DNA from: Aureimonas sp. Leaf427
GTDB lineage: Bacteria; Pseudomonadota; Alphaproteobacteria; Rhizobiales; Rhizobiaceae
Reading direction: 5' to 3'
DNA length: 64,000 bases
Assembly: GCF_001425485.1 (NCBI RefSeq)
Contig: NZ_LMQW01000052.1
Span: forward strand, 42,224-106,223
The translations under genes and the position numbers were made by a program. Every line of letters starts with the position of its first letter. Positions within the stretch are counted from its first letter, which is position 1. Of the stretch, positions 9,299-16,763 are shown piece by piece. The notes beneath the pieces are model-generated. The model was not told where the DNA came from and ran no database searches. It worked only from the letters and a program-made list of their open reading frames with translations.

Positions 9299-9427
9299 TT
9301 CGACGGCGCCCCCCTCTGTCCTGCCGGACATCTCCCCCTCAAGGGGGGAGATCGGCAGTTTCGACGACGAGACTGATCTCCCCCCTTGAGGGGGAGATGC
9401 CGGCAGGCAGAGGGGGGCGCCGTCGAG
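9299..9427. repeat. RIME-like palindromic intergenic repeat
   Basis: This is a long inverted repeat between the binding-protein and ATPase genes. The outer arms CGACGGCGCCCCCCTCTG (9301-9318) and CAGAGGGGGGCGCCGTCG (9408-9425) are perfectly complementary. Inside are arms built on CTCCCCCTCAAGGGGGGAG and its counterpart. It resembles the copy at 4530-4656 in design, though not in sequence throughout. It may act as an RNA hairpin that lets the binding protein be made in excess over the membrane parts. Confidence 0.75.
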
Positions 9428-9527
9428 CGCCGCCCGTGGTTTCCCGGACCTTCCGGCCCCTTCGCAAATTGCATCCAGCCGCATCGAACCAAGCCGGGCC
9501 GACGCTGCGCCGAGAGGAACTGATCGG

Positions 9528-11060
9528 ATGACATCTGGCATGGACCGCCTCAGACTCGTGGATGTCGAAAAGAGCTTCGGCGCGCTGAAGGCGCTCGACG
9601 GCGTTTCCATGTCGGTCGCGCGCGGCAGCGTCCACGGGCTGCTCGGCGAGAACGGCGCGGGCAAGTCGACGCTCCTGCGCATCCTGTCCGGCGTCTTCGA
9701 GCCCTCCGCCGGCCATGTCGAGATCGACGGGGTGCGCGTCGTCGGCCACGGCCCGGGCGCCGCGCGCTCCGCCGGCATCGCGATGATCCACCAGGAGCTC
9801 CAGCACGTTCCCGAGCTGACCGTCGCCCAGAACATGTTTCTCGGCCGCCCCATCCGCACCGCCGGCGGCCTTCTCGTCGACCGCCGCGCGCAGGAGCGCG
9901 CCGCCGCCGCGGCCCTTGCGCCCCTCGATCCCTCGATCGACCCGTCCGTTTCCATCCGCACGCTGAAGGTCGCCCAGCGCCAGATCGTCGAGATCGCCCG
10001 CGCCATGATGGAGGACGCCAAGGTTCTCGCCATGGACGAGCCGACCTCCAGCCTGACGCCGGCCGAGTTCGAGCGCCTCGCCGTGCTCATCCACGATCTC
10101 TCGCAGAAGGGCGTCTCGGTCATCTACGTTTCGCACAAGATGGACGAGGTCTTCCGCGTCTGCGACCGGGCGACGATCCTGCGCGACGGGCGCCTCGTCG
10201 GCGACGTCGTCATGAAGGACACGACGGAGGCCGAGGTCATCCAGCGCATGGTCGGGCGCGAACTCGCCACCGCCCATCACCAGGGCTTTGCCCGCGAGGA
10301 GGTCGTGCTCGACGTCTCGGATCTGTCGCGCGGCTCGGCCGTGCAGGATGCGAGCTTTCAGCTGCGGCGCGGCGAGGTGCTCGGCATTTCCGGTCTCGTC
10401 GGCGCCGGGCGCACCGAGCTTCTGCGCCTTCTCGCCGGCGTCGACCGGCCGGACAAAGGCACGATCACGGTTCAGGGCAAGCGCCTGTCGCTCGGCAATC
10501 CGCGCCGGGCGATCGCCGCCGGGCTCGGCCTCCTGCCGGAGGAGCGCAAGCGCGACGGCATCGTCGCCCGCCGCTCCGTGCGCTCCAACATCGCCCTGTC
10601 CTCCATGCACAAGTTCTCGCGCTTCGGCTTCGTCAGGAATCGGGCGTTGGCGGAGGCGAGCACCAAGCTCATGCGCGAGCTGAACCTTCGCCCGCTCGAC
10701 ATCGAGAAGCCCATCGGCACGTTTTCCGGCGGCAACCAGCAGAAGGCGATCATCGGCCGCTGGATCGCGGCGGGCGCCAGCATCCTCCTCTTCGACGAGC
10801 CGACGCGCGGCATCGACGTCGGGGCGAAGGCCGAAATCTACGCGCTGATCGAGAAGCTTGCCGCCGAAGGGCGCTCGATGATCGTCGTCTCCTCCGAACT
10901 GCCCGAGATCCTCCGCGTCTCGGACCGCGTCCTCGTCATGCGCGAGGGCCGCATCGCCGGCGTCATCGAGCGCGAGGACATGAGCGAGGAGGCGATCGTC
11001 GCCCTCGCCGTGCCGCAATCGGCCAAAGCCTCCGTTTCCACCTCCGCCTCGAGGTCCTGA
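9528..11060 (+). CDS. CUT2-type sugar ABC importer, tandem ATP-binding protein (RbsA/MglA-like)
   Basis: This 510-residue cytoplasmic ATPase has two fused nucleotide-binding domains, as in RbsA and MglA. The first has an intact Walker A GENGAGKST (about 40-48), a Walker B AMDEPTSSLT and a degenerate signature around KVAQRQIVEIARAM. The second has a modified P-loop GLVGAGRTELL, signature FSGGNQQK and Walker B LLFDEPTRGIDVGA. This asymmetry is normal in the family. The ATG at 9528 follows GAGAGGAAC; an in-frame ATG at 9540 is a weaker alternative. It lies 3 bases from the permease gene and so is translationally linked to it. Confidence 0.95.
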   Translation: MTSGMDRLRLVDVEKSFGALKALDGVSMSVARGSVHGLLGENGAGKSTLLRILSGVFEPSAGHVEIDGVRVVGHGPGAARSAGIAMIHQELQHVPELTVAQNMFLGRPIRTAGGLLVDRRAQERAAAAALAPLDPSIDPSVSIRTLKVAQRQIVEIARAMMEDAKVLAMDEPTSSLTPAEFERLAVLIHDLSQKGVSVIYVSHKMDEVFRVCDRATILRDGRLVGDVVMKDTTEAEVIQRMVGRELATAHHQGFAREEVVLDVSDLSRGSAVQDASFQLRRGEVLGISGLVGAGRTELLRLLAGVDRPDKGTITVQGKRLSLGNPRRAIAAGLGLLPEERKRDGIVARRSVRSNIALSSMHKFSRFGFVRNRALAEASTKLMRELNLRPLDIEKPIGTFSGGNQQKAIIGRWIAAGASILLFDEPTRGIDVGAKAEIYALIEKLAAEGRSMIVVSSELPEILRVSDRVLVMREGRIAGVIEREDMSEEAIVALAVPQSAKASVSTSASRS

Positions 11061-11063
11061 ACC

Positions 11064-12050
11064 ATGCCCGACTCGTCCACCACCACGCCCCCCACGCTTT
11101 CCGCCCCCGTTCATCGCAGGCGCTTCAGCTTCGGCCTGCGCGATGCCGGCACGCTTCTCGGCCTCGTCGCGATCGTGATCGTCTTCTCCGCGCTCAGCCC
11201 GAACTTCCTGACCGAGCGCAATCTCCTCAACATCCTCCAGCAATCCTCGATCAACGCCTGCGTGGCGCTCGGCATGACGCTGGTCATCATCGCGGGCGGC
11301 ATCGATCTCTCGGTCGGCCCGGTCGCGGCCATCGCGGCGGTCGCCGCGGCGGCGCTGATGGCGGGCGGAACGCCCATCGTCCTCGCCATTCCGCTGGCGC
11401 TCCTCATCGGCATGGCGGCCGGCGCGGTGAACGGCATCCTCGTCGCCTATGGCGGCCTGCAGCCCTTCATCGTGACGCTCGGCACGCTCTCGCTCTACCG
11501 GGCCTCCTCGCTGATTTACACCGGCGGCAATCCGATCTTCGGCATTCCCCCGGAGTTCCGCAGCCTCTTCAACGCCACCGTCTTCGGCGTCCCGAGCCCG
11601 ATCCTCATCGTCGCGGTGCTCGCCCTCGTCATCTGGATCGTCCTCAACAAGACCCCGCTCGGCGAGTATTTCCTGGCGGTCGGCGGCAACGAGGAGGCCT
11701 CGCACATCGCCGGCGTTCCCGTCGCCATGACGAAGATCGCGAGCTACGTCATCTCGGGCGGCCTCGCCTCGGTGGCCGGCCTCATCCTCGTCGGGCGCCT
11801 GGGCGCGGCCGATCCGACGCTCGGCACGCTCTGGGAGCTCGACGCCATCGCGGCGGCGGCCATCGGCGGCGCCTCGCTGATGGGCGGCAAGGGCTCGATC
11901 GTTGGCACGCTGCTCGGCGCCATCATCCTCGGCTCGCTTCGCAACGGCCTGACGCTTCTGAATGTTCAGGCGTTCTATCAACTTCTCGCCACCGGCCTTA
12001 TCATCCTCGTCGCCATGCTGATCGATCGGGCGACGAGGGGCCGCGGATGA
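11064..12050 (+). CDS. CUT2-type sugar ABC importer, permease (RbsC-like)
   Basis: This 328-residue inner-membrane protein forms the homodimeric channel of the importer. It has about eight to ten hydrophobic segments. A typical RbsC-family stretch, ALGMTLVIIAGGIDLSVGPV, lies near residues 70-90, and the GGASLMGGKGSIVGTLLGA region lies near the end. The N-terminal ~25 residues are Pro/Thr/Ser-rich and cytoplasmic. It overlaps the RpiR regulator gene by four bases (ATGA), so the regulator is made together with the transporter. Confidence 0.95.
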   Translation: MPDSSTTTPPTLSAPVHRRRFSFGLRDAGTLLGLVAIVIVFSALSPNFLTERNLLNILQQSSINACVALGMTLVIIAGGIDLSVGPVAAIAAVAAAALMAGGTPIVLAIPLALLIGMAAGAVNGILVAYGGLQPFIVTLGTLSLYRASSLIYTGGNPIFGIPPEFRSLFNATVFGVPSPILIVAVLALVIWIVLNKTPLGEYFLAVGGNEEASHIAGVPVAMTKIASYVISGGLASVAGLILVGRLGAADPTLGTLWELDAIAAAAIGGASLMGGKGSIVGTLLGAIILGSLRNGLTLLNVQAFYQLLATGLIILVAMLIDRATRGRG

Positions 12051-12916
12051 ATATGTCTTTTACGGATCCGAGGACCGTCGGCCCGCGGATCCGTATGATG
12101 ATGCCCTACCTGACGCCGCTGGAGGCGCGGGTGGTGGAGATGATGGTCGGCCGGCGCGACTTCGACGAGACGACCGCGCTGAAGACGATCGCCGACGATG
12201 CCGGCGTGTCCGGCGCCATGATCGTGAAGATCGCCAAGAAGCTCGGCTTTTCCGGCTTCAAGGACTTTCGCAGCGGCATCGTCGACTACAACCGCCTGCC
12301 CACCGCCGAGCTTCACCAGGAGATCTCGCCGGACGACACGAGCGCGGAGATCGCCCAGAAGGTCTTCCGCACCTCGATCCACGCGCTGGAGGAGACGCTC
12401 TCCATCCTCGACCCGCAGGCCTTCGATCGCGCGGTCGAGCTGATCGCCAAGGCCCGGCAGCGCGACTTCTACGGCATCGGCGGCTCCGCCCAGATCGCCC
12501 GTGACGTCGCCCACAAGTTCCTGCGCATCGGCGTGCGCTGCTCGGTCTTCGACGACGCGCACATGATGCTGATGTCGGCGGCCCTTCTCGGCGAGGGCGA
12601 CGTCGTCATCGCCTTCTCGCATTCGGGCACGACGACCGCCGTGATCGAGCCGGTTGAACTGGCCCGCAAGCGCGGCGCGCGCACGATCGCCCTCACCAAC
12701 TACGCGACCTCGCCGCTCGCCGACATCGCCGACGTCGTCCTCTGCTCGACGGCGCAGGGCTCGCCGCTTCTGGGCGAGAACGCGGCCGCGCGCATCGCGC
12801 AGCTGATCATCTTCGACGCGGTCTTCGCGGCGGTCGCCCAGCGCGACCTCGCCTCCGCCGAACGCAACCTCGCCGCCACGATGGGCGCCGTCAAAGCCAA
12901 GCGACGAACCTCATGA
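12047..12916 (+). CDS. RpiR/MurR family transcriptional regulator (HTH plus SIS)
   Basis: This 289-residue DNA-binding regulator has an N-terminal HTH_6 domain (about 15-85, ALKTIADDAGVSGAMIVKIA) and a C-terminal SIS sugar-phosphate-binding domain (about 125-265). The SIS domain shows the usual GIGGSAQIA, FSHSGTT and ALTNYATSPLADIAD motifs. RpiR proteins sense phosphorylated sugars. The obvious ligand here is the product of the kinase encoded next, so feedback control of this operon is likely. The gene overlaps both its neighbours by four bases and is embedded in the operon it probably controls. Confidence 0.93.
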   Translation: MNMSFTDPRTVGPRIRMMMPYLTPLEARVVEMMVGRRDFDETTALKTIADDAGVSGAMIVKIAKKLGFSGFKDFRSGIVDYNRLPTAELHQEISPDDTSAEIAQKVFRTSIHALEETLSILDPQAFDRAVELIAKARQRDFYGIGGSAQIARDVAHKFLRIGVRCSVFDDAHMMLMSAALLGEGDVVIAFSHSGTTTAVIEPVELARKRGARTIALTNYATSPLADIADVVLCSTAQGSPLLGENAAARIAQLIIFDAVFAAVAQRDLASAERNLAATMGAVKAKRRTS

Positions 12917-13794
12917 CCTCTCTGCCCCGCAAGCCCTCGATCGTCGTCGTCGGGAGCCTCCACTACGACATCATGGTCGATGCGCCCGACCGTCCGCGCA
13001 AGGGCGAGACCGTCACCGGCCACGCCTGGCGTCCGAAATTCGGCGGCAAGGGCGGCAACCAGGCCGTCGCCGCCGCGAAGGCCGGCGCCGACGTTCGCAT
13101 GGCAGGCGCGGTCGGGGCCGACGATTTCGGCATCTTCCTCCTCGCCGAGCTCGAACGCGGCGGCGTCGACGCGGGTCGCGTGGCGCGCCTCTCCGGCATC
13201 GGCTCGGGCATGAGCGTCGCGATCTCCGATGCCGAGGGCGACTATGGCGCGGTCATCGTCTCCGGCTCCAATCTCGCGATCGATCCGGCCGGCCTCGCCG
13301 AGCCCGGCCTCTGGGTCGATGCGCGCGCGCTGATCCTCCAGAACGAGGTGCCCGACGCGATCAACGTCGCCGCCGCCAGAGCCGCCAAGGCCGCGAGCGC
13401 GCTCGTCTGCCTGAACGCGGCCCCCTATCGCCCGCTCTCGGACGAGCTGGCGGGGCTGGTGGACATTCTCGTCGTCAACGCGATCGAGGCCGAGCAGATG
13501 TCCGGCCATCCCGTCGCCGATCTTGCCGCCGCCGCGGACGCCGCCCGGATGCTGGCCGAGCGCTTCGCCGCCGTCGTGGTGACGGCCGGCGGGGACGGGC
13601 TCGCCGGCGTGCGGCGCGGAGAGGCGCCGGTCGTCCTCGAAGCCCTGCCCGTCCAGCTCGTCAGCACGCACGGGGCGGGCGACACGTTCGTCGGCTCCTT
13701 CGTGGCCGAGCTTGCGGGCGGCGTCCCCTTCGCCGAGAGCCTCGCGCGCGCCAACGCCGCCGCCGCCGCCCACGTCTCGACGCGCCAAGGCTAG
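12913..13794 (+). CDS. PfkB/ribokinase family sugar kinase, candidate deoxyribokinase
   Basis: This 293-residue cytosolic kinase has the ribokinase fold. It shows an early substrate-binding GGKGGNQAVAAAKAG motif (about 45-60), GAVGADDFG after it, and the catalytic GAGDTF motif with Asp257 as general base. Ribokinase-family enzymes phosphorylate the 5-hydroxyl of ribose or deoxyribose, among other sugars. With deoC and an aldose-epimerase-like gene downstream, a deoxyribokinase (DeoK-like) producing deoxyribose-5-phosphate is the simplest reading; ribose remains possible. Its TAG stop forms the first three bases of the large inverted repeat that follows. Confidence 0.88.
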   Translation: MTSLPRKPSIVVVGSLHYDIMVDAPDRPRKGETVTGHAWRPKFGGKGGNQAVAAAKAGADVRMAGAVGADDFGIFLLAELERGGVDAGRVARLSGIGSGMSVAISDAEGDYGAVIVSGSNLAIDPAGLAEPGLWVDARALILQNEVPDAINVAAARAAKAASALVCLNAAPYRPLSDELAGLVDILVVNAIEAEQMSGHPVADLAAAADAARMLAERFAAVVVTAGGDGLAGVRRGEAPVVLEALPVQLVSTHGAGDTFVGSFVAELAGGVPFAESLARANAAAAAHVSTRQG

Positions 13795-14113
13795 AGCATC
13801 GGACGGTCAATAGGACCCAGTTCTGTTTGCCGTGGCCGCCCGATCCACGCGAAGGGTTGCGACGTCGACCAAAACATCCGTTTTGGTCTGACCGTGGCGG
13901 GGCCACGGCCTAGCAAGCCGACAAAGTGGGCGGACGACCACGGCAAACCCGAAGGGCTGGTCCCCTATCGGCCAATTCCAGCGGCGTGCGTCTGCGGCCG
14001 TAGCCCCGCTACGTCAGACCAAAACGGATGTTTTGGTCGACCTTGCCACCCACCTTGACCTTGACCGATAGGGGGCCAGCAGAACTGGGTCCTATTGACC
14101 GTCCGATGCTCTA
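13792..14113. repeat. large palindromic repeat, family A copy 1
   Basis: This 322-base element has perfect 34-base terminal inverted repeats at 13792-13825 and 14080-14113, beginning TAGAGCATCGG. A second perfect inverted pair of 29 bases lies inside, at 13864-13892 and 14013-14041, each containing the palindrome CCAAAACATCCGTTTTGG or its complement. A related element sits at 47138-47430. No open reading frame encodes a transposase, so it looks like a non-autonomous (MITE-like) repeat. It fills most of the 467-base gap before deoC; the remainder (14114-14261) shows no gene. Confidence 0.85.
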
Positions 14114-14261
14114 AGGAGCCTTACCGGTCCCTTGCCCGGCCGCGGCCGGCATGGGACACCCTCGTTCCAACGAGCCCCCGCGACGCAGCGGGCGCCCAGC
14201 GAAAGGCCGACAGATCCTCGATGCGGGGCTCGCCCGGCCGCCACGGATCTCGGGAGGATTC

Positions 14262-14957
14262 ATGAGCAAAGCCGCAACGCCGTCGTCCGATCTGGCCGGT
14301 CTCATCGACCACACGATCCTGAAGCCGGAGGCCTCGCGGGCCGACGTGGCGCGCCATTGCGAGGAGGCCCTGGCCTTCGGCTTCGCCTCCGTCTGCGTCA
14401 ATCCCGTCCATGCCGGCTTCGTCGCGGGCCTTCTCAGCGGCAGCCAGGTCAAGACCTGCGCCGTGCTCGGCTTTCCGCTCGGCGCCGGCGGCGCGTGGAT
14501 CAAGGCCGAGGAGGCCGCCTGGCTGGTCTCCGAAGGCGCGGACGAACTGGACATGGTGCTCGACATCGGCGCCCTCATCGAGGGCGATCTCGACCGCGTG
14601 CGGGCCGACATGGCGGCGGTGCGCGCGGCGAGCGAGGGGCGGATTCTGAAGGTGATCCTGGAGACCTGCCTCCTGAACGACGAGCAGACGATCGCGGCCT
14701 GCCGCATCGCCGCCGAGACCGGCCTCGACTTCGTGAAGACCTCGACCGGCTTCTCCACCGGCGGCGCCACGGTCGAGGATGTCGCGCTGATGCGCCGGAT
14801 CGTCGGCCCGACCATCGGCGTCAAAGCCTCCGGCGGCATCCGCACGAGCCGGATCGCGCGGGCCATGGTCGCGGCCGGCGCCTCGCGGATCGGGGCGAGC
14901 GCCAGCGTCGCGATCGTCTCCGCCGGGGACGAGACGGCCGGCGGCAGCGGCTACTGA
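14262..14957 (+). CDS. deoC: deoxyribose-phosphate aldolase
   Basis: DeoC cleaves 2-deoxy-D-ribose-5-phosphate to acetaldehyde and glyceraldehyde-3-phosphate through a Schiff-base lysine. The 231-residue protein has the family active-site set: Asp101 (MVLDIGA), the Schiff-base Lys159 in DFVKTSTGFSTGGAT, and Lys188 in GVKASGGIRT. The start at 14262 is chosen because CGGGAGGATTC lies just before it; a longer frame from 14151 has no ribosome site. It follows the PfkB kinase gene on the same strand after the family A repeat. It is followed 50 bases later by the DUF4432 gene. The set kinase, aldolase and epimerase matches deoxyribose catabolism rather than ribose catabolism. Confidence 0.95.
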   Translation: MSKAATPSSDLAGLIDHTILKPEASRADVARHCEEALAFGFASVCVNPVHAGFVAGLLSGSQVKTCAVLGFPLGAGGAWIKAEEAAWLVSEGADELDMVLDIGALIEGDLDRVRADMAAVRAASEGRILKVILETCLLNDEQTIAACRIAAETGLDFVKTSTGFSTGGATVEDVALMRRIVGPTIGVKASGGIRTSRIARAMVAAGASRIGASASVAIVSAGDETAGGSGY

Positions 14958-15007
14958 AGCAGGCCGCCAACCGCTCGAAACGAAAGCGCCCGACGAAAGG
15001 AGACGCC

Positions 15008-16087
15008 ATGGTCACGAGGTTCGAACTCCGGCCCGCCGCGTTCGACGAGGTCGAGCGCGCTTGCGTCCAGCACGGCGAACTCTCGGCGAGGCTCTTTCGC
15101 TACCCGACCGGCGTCGAGGCGATCCAGCTTTCCAACCGGCGGGGATCGCTGGTCGTCCTGCCCTATCTCGGCCAGATGATCTGGAGCGCCGCCTTCGACG
15201 GCGTCGATCTCACCATGACCAGCATCTTCAAGGCGCCGCGCCGGGTCCGCACCATCGCCGAGACCTATGGCTGCTTCGCCTTCCATTCCGGCCTCCTGCG
15301 CAACGGCGTGCCGGGGCCGGAGGACGATCACGCCGCCCATGGCGAGATTCCTTGCGCGCCGATGGACGATGCGGCGATCGAGGCGGGCGAGGACGAGGGC
15401 GGACCCTACCTGCGCATTCTCGGCAGCTACGACTATGCGATGGGCTTCGGCGCCCATTACCTCGCCCGCCCCTCCGTGACGCTTCGGGCCGGCAGCGCCC
15501 TCTTCGACATGGCGATGGAGGTGCGCAACCTTTCGGGGGCGGCCATGGACCTCATGTATATGTGCCATGCCAACTTCGCCTATGCAGAAGGGGCGGAGAT
15601 CCTGCAGCGCGCACCCTTCACGCCCGAGCGAACGCGCGTGCGCCGCCAGGTTCCCCGCCATGTCGCGCCGAACCCCGACTATCTCGCCTTCATCGAGGAG
15701 CTTGCGGCCGATCCCTCCGGCAGCCGCGTGCTCGGCGCCGGCGAGCGCTACGATCCCGAACAGGTCTTCTACATCGAGGCGCCCGAGACCGACGCGGACG
15801 GCGAGACGCAGGCCATGCTCCGCCGGCCGGCCGGCGACGCCTTCGTCATGCGCTACCGCCCGGCGGAGTTTCCGAAGACGGTCCGCTGGATCCTGAAGGG
15901 CGCCGACCAGTCCGTCGCCGCCTTCGCCCTGCCCTCGACCTGCGAGCCGGAAGGCTATGCGGCCGAAAAGGCCAAGGGCAACGTCAAAAGCCTCGCGCCC
16001 GGCGCCACCGCCGCCTTCACGACGCGCCTCGGCCATCTCGACGCCGAGGAGACCCGCATCGAGGCCGCGCGCTTCGCGCAAGGCTGA
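15008..16087 (+). CDS. DUF4432 aldose-1-epimerase-like protein, candidate deoxyribose mutarotase
   Basis: This 359-residue cytosolic protein fits the DUF4432 branch of the galactose-mutarotase-like superfamily. It is a beta-rich protein with the His/Glu-bearing segments expected around the catalytic cleft (CFAFHSGLLRNG, MYMCHANFAYAEG, QVFYIEAPE). Family members are thought to act as sugar mutarotases or epimerases. In enteric deo loci a mutarotase-like gene accompanies deoK, so a role in converting deoxyribose anomers for the kinase is plausible. A strong AAGGAG site precedes the ATG at 15008. It ends the proposed deoxyribose unit. Confidence 0.8.
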   Translation: MVTRFELRPAAFDEVERACVQHGELSARLFRYPTGVEAIQLSNRRGSLVVLPYLGQMIWSAAFDGVDLTMTSIFKAPRRVRTIAETYGCFAFHSGLLRNGVPGPEDDHAAHGEIPCAPMDDAAIEAGEDEGGPYLRILGSYDYAMGFGAHYLARPSVTLRAGSALFDMAMEVRNLSGAAMDLMYMCHANFAYAEGAEILQRAPFTPERTRVRRQVPRHVAPNPDYLAFIEELAADPSGSRVLGAGERYDPEQVFYIEAPETDADGETQAMLRRPAGDAFVMRYRPAEFPKTVRWILKGADQSVAAFALPSTCEPEGYAAEKAKGNVKSLAPGATAAFTTRLGHLDAEETRIEAARFAQG

Positions 16088-16186
16088 AGCCAGCTCCAAA
16101 CCGGACGGTCCCCGCGACCCCAGGGAGATGCGTGACGTTCGGCGCGAGGTCTCCTATCCTGCGGGGGTCCGACAGGGAGAGCGAAC

Positions 16187-16630
16187 ATGCGGATGCAGCG
16201 ACAGGCGGTCCGGGGCGCGGCGGCGGCGGTCCTTCTTCTCATTCACGTCCTGCCCTCGGCGGCGGGCCCGATCCTGCCGGCCTGCGAAAGCGACACGCGG
16301 CCGGGACGCACGCCCTCCTGCGTCTCCACGGGCGACCGGGGATGGTTCCAGGGCTCCCGATGGCGGCTGAAGGACATGGAGGCGCCGGAGATCAACCGGC
16401 GCAGGGCCATGTGCCGGGCCGAGCAGATCGCGGGCATCAAGGTCCGGGACCGGCTGCGCGTGCTCCTGTCGCGGGGCTACACCGTCTTCCCCGCCGCCAA
16501 GACCGATCCCGACGGCTGGCCGCTCGTCCGAATCCAGCTCTCCGACGGGCGGGACGTCTCGTCCCAGCTGATGAGCGAGGATCTCGTCCAGGCCGTGCCG
16601 AACAACACCAACCGCTGGTGCGATCGCTAG
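16187..16630 (+). CDS. secreted, degenerate staphylococcal-nuclease-like (SNc) protein
   Basis: This 147-residue protein has a Sec-type signal peptide (about 1-26, ending PSAAG). The rest aligns in pattern with thermonuclease-like domains. WRLKDMEAPEINRRRAMCRAE corresponds to the usual IRLxDIDAPE region, and DGWPLVRIQLSDGRDVSSQL to the later strand and helix. The basic catalytic residues of true nucleases (the Arg/Glu/Arg set) are not clearly all present, so it may be a non-catalytic or altered member. Four Cys residues (33, 45, 81, 145) could form disulfides outside the cytoplasm. The ATG at 16187 follows AGGGAGAG. Its TAG stop lies in a CTAGAG sequence like those at the repeat boundaries elsewhere. 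Confidence 0.6.
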   Translation: MRMQRQAVRGAAAAVLLLIHVLPSAAGPILPACESDTRPGRTPSCVSTGDRGWFQGSRWRLKDMEAPEINRRRAMCRAEQIAGIKVRDRLRVLLSRGYTVFPAAKTDPDGWPLVRIQLSDGRDVSSQLMSEDLVQAVPNNTNRWCDR

Positions 16631-16691
16631 AGTCTGTCGGCGGAGTGGAGTCCGACGATCCCCGAAGCGCTAGCGACATCGAAGTGCCGCA

Positions 16692-16728
16692 TGAAAAAGC
16701 CCTCGGCGACCGGGCGTCGCCGAGGGCT
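16692..16728 (-). terminator. rho-independent terminator of the chemoreceptor gene
   Basis: A perfect 13-base stem (16698-16710 with 16716-16728) encloses a CGGGC loop. On the minus strand it is followed by a run of T (16698 down to 16694). It lies 36 bases past the chemoreceptor stop codon. Confidence 0.9.
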
Positions 16729-16763
16729 TCGAGGCCGCGCCGATCGCGTCGGCCGTCGTCCCG

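Noticed and set aside
9339-11981. Very long minus-strand open frame opposite the CUT2 ATPase and permease genes
   Set aside because: It is antisense to two genes with unmistakable family motifs, its translation is rich in Arg/Asp/His/Glu with no domain, and it is a typical shadow of GC-rich codon use.
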